In this document: positions 62,384 to 64,000 of the stretch, one piece after another | Numbering within the stretch: position 1 is the first letter of the stretch | Layout: every line of letters starts with the position of its first letter | Origin: CAYULW01 sp964445815 | GTDB lineage: Bacteria > Bacteroidota > Bacteroidia > Flavobacteriales_E > Vicingaceae | Assembly: GCA_964445815.1 (NCBI GenBank) | Contig: CAYULW010000001.1 | Location: forward strand, 186,001-250,000 | DNA length: 64,000 bases | Direction: 5' to 3' | Program-made: the position numbers and the translations under genes | Notes under the pieces: generated by a model | Seen by the model: the letters and a program-made list of their open reading frames with translations, nothing else | What the model was told of the DNA's origin: nothing | The model's database searches: none

Positions 62384-64000
62384 AGGATTAGTTTCGTTTG
62401 TTTTTCTTTTACCTCTTTTTGTTCTTGCTCAGCCCAAGCCCACCAAACCTAGTGCAGCTTTATTAGAAGATTACATTAAGAGGTATCCTGATCAACAAAT
62501 AGTTGTGACTGCTATTTTTACAAGAGACATACTTGATTTAGAAGATGGACAACCAACCGTCGTTTCTGAGACACATAAAACAATGGTGCACCTTTCCAAA
62601 GACATTTATGCTTTTCAAGAGCAGTCCATTCATCACAATGAGTTTGTTGATATTGCCGATATAAAGGCGATCAATTATTATCCGGATGGAACAAAATACA
62701 AAAAAGAGCAAGTCAAAGACTTTATAGATGAAGAGGTTATTTCAAACGGAATTAGCTTTTATGGTGGAGATCGCATGATGAAATTTCGCTACCAGAATCT
62801 CAGAAAGGGCTCTTTTACCAATTTGAGCTACAAAAGAGAGCTTAAAGAATACCGTCTGATGATTCCGAGGTTTTTTAGAAACTCTAACCTTATAGAAAGT
62901 CAAGAATATGTGTTGAAAGTACATAAGAGTATTGAGTTAGGTATTAAAACCTATAATTTCAGTGAACAAGTGGCGAGCTATGAAAAGCGTGAAGAAGGCA
63001 ACTACATAATTCACCACTGGAAAAGAAAGCCTGACTTTAAGCAGACAGTTGAAGGTGATGATGATTTGTATTTATACTACGAGCCTCATATTGTAACCTA
63101 CATCAAATCATACCAGAATAAAGACGGACAAACAGATGTATTTTCAGATGTTAATGGTTTGTACAATTGGTATTACTCACTTGTTGAACAAGTTGATCAA
63201 GACGCTGATGAAGACTTGAAAGCAGTAGCGGAAAGCATTGTAGATTCAAGCGATACAGAACTGGAAAAAGTACGTAAAGTCTATCGTTGGGTTCAAAGCA
63301 ACATCAAATACATTGCCTTTGGTGATGGATATGGAGGCTTTGTACCTAGAAATCCCCATGAAATCAATGAGAAACGTTACGGTGATTGCAAAGACATGTC
63401 ATGCTTAATGATCAATCTGCTAGATCACCTTGATATCAAAGCCTATTTTACTTGGATAGGAACAACAGACTTACCATACACCTATTTTGACTTGCCTACT
63501 CCGCAAACAGATAATCATATGATTGCGACCTATATCAATCAAGATGGAGTCAAATATTTTCTGGATGCAACTTCTAGTGTTGCAGAATTTGGTAGGCCGA
63601 CTTATGGCATACAAGGTAAAGAGGCTCTAATCGGATTTTCAAAAGATAGCTTCGAGGTTTATACGGTTCCGGTTACAAGCGAAAGTATCAACTCGGAGCA
63701 TGAAAGAAGTGAATTGAGTTTGAAAGGCGACACACTAAAAGGCGAAAGCAATATAATCTTTAGAGGGTATTTAGCAGAAGACATTATTTATGACATTAGT
63801 GATCAATCGGAAGAAGAACTGACTGAGTATGTCAAATTTGCTTTTGAAAAAGGCTCGAACAAATTCATCCCGGCAGATGTCAACTTTACTCGATTTGATG
63901 ATTCTAACGATTCGCTAAAATTGGATTACAACTTTACACTGGCCAATTATGCTTCACGAATTGGCTCCAGCATATACATCAATCTGAACCTGACACAGCA
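62367..64000 (+). CDS. DUF3857/transglutaminase-like protein, 3'-partial
   Basis: The frame is open from the ATG at 62367 to the window end (544 complete codons). A signal peptide (CRGLVSFVFLLPLFVLAQ) is followed by a DUF3857 domain (residues about 30-230). A transglutaminase-like core follows at about 290-410 with the triad cysteine in RYGDCKDMSCLM, histidine in TDNHMIATY and aspartate in FLDATSSV. These domains occur together in many Bacteroidota exported proteins, whose reaction is unknown but is usually cysteine-protease or amide-exchange chemistry. It overlaps the MORN-repeat gene by 17 bases, so the two are coupled and may work together. Confidence 0.88.
   Translation, partial: MGFACRGLVSFVFLLPLFVLAQPKPTKPSAALLEDYIKRYPDQQIVVTAIFTRDILDLEDGQPTVVSETHKTMVHLSKDIYAFQEQSIHHNEFVDIADIKAINYYPDGTKYKKEQVKDFIDEEVISNGISFYGGDRMMKFRYQNLRKGSFTNLSYKRELKEYRLMIPRFFRNSNLIESQEYVLKVHKSIELGIKTYNFSEQVASYEKREEGNYIIHHWKRKPDFKQTVEGDDDLYLYYEPHIVTYIKSYQNKDGQTDVFSDVNGLYNWYYSLVEQVDQDADEDLKAVAESIVDSSDTELEKVRKVYRWVQSNIKYIAFGDGYGGFVPRNPHEINEKRYGDCKDMSCLMINLLDHLDIKAYFTWIGTTDLPYTYFDLPTPQTDNHMIATYINQDGVKYFLDATSSVAEFGRPTYGIQGKEALIGFSKDSFEVYTVPVTSESINSEHERSELSLKGDTLKGESNIIFRGYLAEDIIYDISDQSEEELTEYVKFAFEKGSNKFIPADVNFTRFDDSNDSLKLDYNFTLANYASRIGSSIYINLNLTQ

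Overview
The window comes from an AT-rich Bacteroidota, most likely a marine or freshwater member of the Flavobacteriales or a close relative. The case rests on several type IX secretion system (T9SS) cargo proteins with type A and type B C-terminal sorting domains, a giant SprB-repeat adhesin with PorP/SprF partners, TANNTTTG-type -7 promoter boxes, almost no Shine-Dalgarno sequences, and many secreted or lipoprotein signal peptides. There are no ribosomal RNA genes, no CRISPR array, and no recognisable transposase, integrase or phage genes. There is one intact tRNA, tRNA-Asn(GUU).

Layout. 1-2.4 kb: a partial polysaccharide deacetylase, a MATE exporter and a thioredoxin. 2.4-20.1 kb: a surface-adhesin locus made of two pairs, each a type-B-sorted protein plus a PorP/SprF-like protein. 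One partner is a 15.2-kb gene with about 61 SprB-type repeats; the other has a single repeat. 20-34.8 kb: housekeeping genes (metG, an EamA transporter, a cyclase-family hydrolase, a TonB-like protein, rnr, a MarC-family protein, lipA and lipB tail to tail, rnhA, an M1 aminopeptidase, a biotin carrier protein, a DUF4399-type lipoprotein). 34.8-36.7 kb: a lipoprotein, a nested inverted-repeat element and an adenosine-kinase-like PfkB enzyme. 36.7-42.9 kb: an accessory stretch starting at tRNA-Asn. It holds repeated fragments of the tRNA 3' end, each followed by a terminator hairpin, and three T9SS type A cargo genes, one of them frameshifted. 43-52.4 kb: a Tat-signal class V PLP enzyme, a sugar porter, a GH28-like protein and a GH106-like lipoprotein, which may together handle pectin or rhamnogalacturonan, plus uncharacterised genes. 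52.4-64 kb: an S9 peptidase, a thioredoxin-fold TPR protein, a hydrolase/ECF-sigma/membrane-protein operon, a TolB-like propeller lipoprotein, a 1089-residue TPR plus MORN-type repeat protein, and a DUF3857/transglutaminase protein that runs off the end.

The most informative parts are the SprB-like gene and the tRNA-Asn repeats. In the SprB-like gene two repeat types alternate strictly over 22 units, and an extra pair of cysteines appears or disappears together in individual repeats. At the tRNA-Asn locus, the 3' half of the tRNA, starting exactly at the anticodon loop, is repeated 2.35 kb downstream, with two more tail-plus-terminator fragments between. All family assignments come from reading motifs by eye; no database search was run.
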